Source: Rhizobiaceae bacterium (lineage in GTDB: Bacteria > Pseudomonadota > Alphaproteobacteria > Rhizobiales > Rhizobiaceae). Taken from it: a stretch of 8,481 nt of DNA. The DNA is taken from assembly GCA_004299545.1 (NCBI GenBank), contig SCRB01000694.1:1-8481 (forward strand), written 5' to 3'. Positions 6,481-8,481 of this stretch are shown one piece after another. Position 1 is the stretch's first letter. Each line of letters opens with the position of its first letter. Under the pieces are notes generated by a model, which worked only from the letters and a program-made list of their open reading frames with translations, was not told where the DNA came from and searched no databases. A program made the position numbers and the translations under genes.

Positions 6481-7242
6481 CTATTCGCTCCCGCGACGGG
6501 GCGTGTCCTGCAGGAGCGCCGCCGAAGCCGGGTCGAGAAACAAATGGCAGTCCTTGTGGCGGCGCAGGATACTCGCCGGAACGGCGGGTGATATCCCGTT
6601 CTCCAGCGTATCGCGGACGGCTGCCGCCTTGCGGCTGTCGGGTACGGAGAGGATGATGGAGCCTGCGGAAAGAATCTGGTGCACGCTCATGGAGATCGCG
6701 CGCTCCGGCACTTCGTCCAGGCTCGCGAACCAGCCTTCGCCGAACTGCTGCGCCCGGCAGCGTGCGTCGAGCTTCACGACGATATACGGGTCGGTCGTAT
6801 CAAAATCCGCAGGCGGATCATTGAATGCCAGATGCGCATTCTCGCCGATCCCGGCAAACACCACGTCGAGAGGCGCTGCCGAGATCAGCCGGTTGAGGCG
6901 GAAAATCTCGCCTTTGAGGTCGGGCGCGTCGCCGTCGATGTAATGCATGGCGTGCAGCTGCGGCAGGCGCGAGTCGAACCGCTCGCGCAAATAGCGTCGA
7001 AAGCTCGCGGGGTGGTCGGCCCGCATGCCGATATATTCGTCGAGATGAAATGCCGTGACCTTAGACCAGTCGATCTCTATGGCCGTCAGTTCCGCCAGCA
7101 TCTCGAACTGGCTCGCGCCGGTGGCGACCACGATGTTCGCCTCTCCACGTGCGGCGATGGCCAGCAAAATCGCCTCTGCTCCGCGTTGCGCCGCCGCTCG
7201 TCCAACGTCTGTCTTGGTCTTTTCGAGATGAAGCTGGACCAT
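6481..7242 (-). CDS. NagB-like sugar-phosphate deaminase/isomerase (glucosamine-6-phosphate deaminase family)
   Basis: A protein of about 253 residues with the NagB/6-phosphogluconolactonase fold. NagB converts glucosamine 6-phosphate to fructose 6-phosphate plus ammonia. Visible landmarks, numbered from the ATG at 7242, are VATGASQFEML (about 39-49) in the phosphate loop, D68 in HLDEYIGM (the proton-transfer D72 of E. coli) and GIGENAHLAFNDPP at about 131-144 with H137. K205 in SRKAAAV matches E. coli K208. The E. coli D141-H143-E148 triad reads N-H-D here, and CRAQQFGEGWF replaces the usual SRFF segment. This places it in a paralogous subgroup whose substrate need not be glucosamine 6-phosphate. 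Starts are possible at 7248 (GTG), 7245 and 7242. The last was chosen because GGAG at 7248-7251 leaves 5 nt. The repressor stop TGA (7247-7245) overlaps this start region, so translation is coupled. Confidence 0.85.
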   Translation of the reverse strand: MVQLHLEKTKTDVGRAAAQRGAEAILLAIAARGEANIVVATGASQFEMLAELTAIEIDWSKVTAFHLDEYIGMRADHPASFRRYLRERFDSRLPQLHAMHYIDGDAPDLKGEIFRLNRLISAAPLDVVFAGIGENAHLAFNDPPADFDTTDPYIVVKLDARCRAQQFGEGWFASLDEVPERAISMSVHQILSAGSIILSVPDSRKAAAVRDTLENGISPAVPASILRRHKDCHLFLDPASAALLQDTPRRGSE

Positions 7243-7244
7243 CA

Positions 7245-8312
7245 TCACTCCGATTTCGTCTGTTTGGGAGAACCTGGCATAAGCGGGTGGTATGCTCGCC
7301 CGACAGGGCGTGGTTTGGCTGTCGTCGCGCGGATGACAAGGTCGGTCGGAAGCACGATCCGCTTGCCTGACGACGATTTGTCGTGCATGACATCGACAAG
7401 CAGCTCGACGGCCTTTTCGCCGGCGCTGTGGCAGTCAATCGCGATGGACGTAAGGGGTGGATAGGTCCGTGTCGCCAGCACGCCATCGCATCCGACGACA
7501 CTGAAATCCTCGGGTACGGACAGACCGTGCCGCGCCAACCCGGCCATGACCCCCTGCGCCAGCAGGTCGTCATAGGCGAGCACTGCGGTTGTACCCGATT
7601 CGATCAGGCCGGCAGCGCAAGCCTCGCCGGCTTCGAATGTCGGGCGATCGGTGGCGAACTGGATAATTTTCACCCCGTAACGCATTCCAGCCGCAAGAAC
7701 CGCCCGGAGCCGCTGGCCGTTGGACCAGGACAGTCGCGGACCTGAAACGTAAGCAGCCGCTCGGTGACCGAGACGGGCGAGGTGTTCGACAGCCTGTTCG
7801 TAGCTTTTCGCGCCGTCCACCAGGATCCGGGCAAAGTTCGGTATATCGCGGTTGATAAGGACGCACACGCGCCGCCCGGCATGCTGGAGAAGGGTCTTCT
7901 TGGGAAGCCGCGGGGAAGCCAGGATGAATCCGTCAACCTGAGCGGCAAGCTTCGCAATCAGGACATCCTCCAGATCCGGATTCTCGTCCGAATCCGCGAG
8001 GAAAGTGGCGTACTGGGTACTCAGCGCCTTGCTCTGCACGCCACGCATCAGCGACGCGAAGAACGGGTTGGTTATATCAGGCACCAGGAGCGCGAGATTG
8101 CCCGCCTTGCCGGTGCTGAGCGCCCGCGCCGTATGATTGGGGACGTACCCAAGACGCTCGGCTATCGCGCGGACATGGGCAACCATCTCCCGGCTTAGCA
8201 GATGCGGCTGGCCGAACGCTCGGGAAACAGTCGCGCGCGATACCTTCGCCTGGCGCGCGACGTCGCTGATCGTCGGTGCGCGGTCCACGGATTTGACGAT
8301 CTTTTCTTCCAT
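7245..8312 (-). CDS. LacI-family transcriptional repressor
   Basis: A 355-residue regulator with the standard LacI layout. The helix-turn-helix is at residues 14-33 (TISDVARQAKVSRATVSRAF) and the hinge helix at about 59-68 (NHTARALSTG). The periplasmic-binding-protein-like effector domain follows, starting NLALLVPDITNPFFA, and near its end has AVLAYDDLLAQG and VPEDFSVVGCDG...PPLTSI. Such proteins usually bind a sugar or sugar derivative as inducer, in keeping with the NagB-like gene directly downstream. The ATG at 8312 is preferred, with an AGAAGAGG ribosome site just upstream. An in-frame TTG at 8330 lies inside the first operator and has no ribosome site. Two operator-like palindromes at 8325-8354 immediately upstream point to autoregulation of the leftward repressor-NagB-binding protein operon. 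No matching palindrome was found before the rightward gene set within the window. Confidence 0.93.
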   Translation of the reverse strand: MEEKIVKSVDRAPTISDVARQAKVSRATVSRAFGQPHLLSREMVAHVRAIAERLGYVPNHTARALSTGKAGNLALLVPDITNPFFASLMRGVQSKALSTQYATFLADSDENPDLEDVLIAKLAAQVDGFILASPRLPKKTLLQHAGRRVCVLINRDIPNFARILVDGAKSYEQAVEHLARLGHRAAAYVSGPRLSWSNGQRLRAVLAAGMRYGVKIIQFATDRPTFEAGEACAAGLIESGTTAVLAYDDLLAQGVMAGLARHGLSVPEDFSVVGCDGVLATRTYPPLTSIAIDCHSAGEKAVELLVDVMHDKSSSGKRIVLPTDLVIRATTAKPRPVGRAYHPLMPGSPKQTKSE

Positions 8313-8324
8313 CCGACCTCTTCT

Positions 8325-8354
8325 ATGCAACCGGTTTCATGTAACCGGTTGCAT
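8325..8354. promoter_or_regulatory. Tandem overlapping LacI-type operators
   Basis: Two 16-bp near-palindromes, ATGCAACCGGTTTCAT (8325-8340) and ATGTAACCGGTTGCAT (8339-8354), share two bases and are each centred on the CpG typical of LacI-family operators. Their centres are 14 bp apart. Together they also make a perfect inverted repeat with 12-bp arms around a 6-bp spacer. They lie 12 bp before the repressor ATG, where bound repressor would block the promoter or early elongation. No convincing -10/-35 pair could be assigned. Confidence 0.8.
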
Positions 8355-8411
8355 AAAGGAAATGTCCGTCGTCAGAACATTTGGCGCAAGTCGCGGCGTA
8401 AATTAGCGGAG

Positions 8412-8481
8412 TGTCGGCCTCGTCTGGGGTTGATGTTAGGCGGCGAGCTTGCGGTGGTGCAAGCGCCGGTGTTCGATGGTC
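8412..8481. mobile_element. Probable end of an insertion sequence (partial)
   Basis: The sequence after about 8412, starting TGTCGGCCTCGTCTGGGG, leads directly into the end of a leftward transposase-like reading frame and is unlike the operator-bearing DNA to its left. I place one terminus of an IS element near 8412. The exact boundary and any target duplication cannot be fixed because the other end lies outside the window. Confidence 0.4.
8436..8481 (-). CDS. C-terminal end of a transposase, IS3-family OrfB type (partial)
   Basis: On the minus strand the frame entering from the right edge reads TIEHRRLHHRKLAA and stops at TAA (8438-8436). This arginine- and histidine-rich ending resembles, from memory, the very C terminus of integrase-core (DDE) transposases of IS3-family elements in rhizobia. 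Only 14 residues are visible and no catalytic motif is included, so the family call rests on that short tail. The gene is read in the same direction as the repressor operon, and readthrough into the latter is possible. Confidence 0.5.
   Translation of the reverse strand, partial: TIEHRRLHHRKLAA

Noticed and set aside
4148..7242. A sialic acid catabolic (nan-nag) locus based on the lyase and the NagB-like gene
   Set aside because: The lyase lacks the GSTGE motif of NanA, there are no nanE, nanK or nagA genes, and the two genes are in opposite operons.
8313..8330. TTG start extending the repressor by six residues
   Set aside because: The codon falls inside the operator and the ATG at 8312 has its own purine-rich ribosome site.

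Overview
The window is high-G+C DNA from an alphaproteobacterium, most likely a member of the Rhizobiales (Rhizobium, Sinorhizobium or Agrobacterium type). Three things suggest this: the codon use, a composite palindromic intergenic repeat of the RIME type known from rhizobia, and the end of a rhizobial-looking transposase at the right edge. It reads as an accessory catabolic locus, not as housekeeping DNA. No rRNA, tRNA or CRISPR array was seen.

Layout. Positions 1-93 hold the last 30 codons of a membrane protein, probably an ABC transporter permease. A rightward gene set follows: an FAD-dependent oxidoreductase (129-1484), a RIME-like repeat (1491-1613), a class III (CaiB/BaiF) CoA-transferase (1670-2875), a crotonase-fold enoyl-CoA hydratase/isomerase (2872-3648), a 7Fe-type ferredoxin (3659-4006) and a class I aldolase/dehydratase of the DapA/NanA superfamily (4148-5065). 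The transferase, crotonase and ferredoxin genes are overlapping or about 10 bp apart and are surely one transcript. The oxidoreductase and the aldolase are probably part of it too, separated by 185 and 141 bp. A leftward gene set converges on this one and reads lacI-type repressor (8312-7245), NagB-like sugar-phosphate deaminase/isomerase (7242-6481) and a Tat-exported ABC solute-binding protein (6440-5256). The 190-bp gap between the two convergent sets (5066-5255) holds several hairpins. Two overlapping palindromic operators lie just upstream of the repressor gene, and 80-130 bp beyond the repressor start is what looks like the end of an insertion sequence.

How it may work (inference). The solute-binding protein and the permease whose tail is at the left edge would import a carboxylated substrate. 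The CoA-transferase would activate it, the crotonase would hydrate, dehydrate or isomerise the CoA ester, the flavoprotein and ferredoxin would handle a redox step, and the lyase would cleave or dehydrate a 2-oxo acid. The NagB-like protein hints that a sugar phosphate or amino-sugar phosphate is a substrate or intermediate. The LacI-type protein would sense the inducer and repress at least its own operon. I do not recognise this combination as a described pathway, and the substrate cannot be named from sequence alone. No gene-free stretch exceeds 300 bases.
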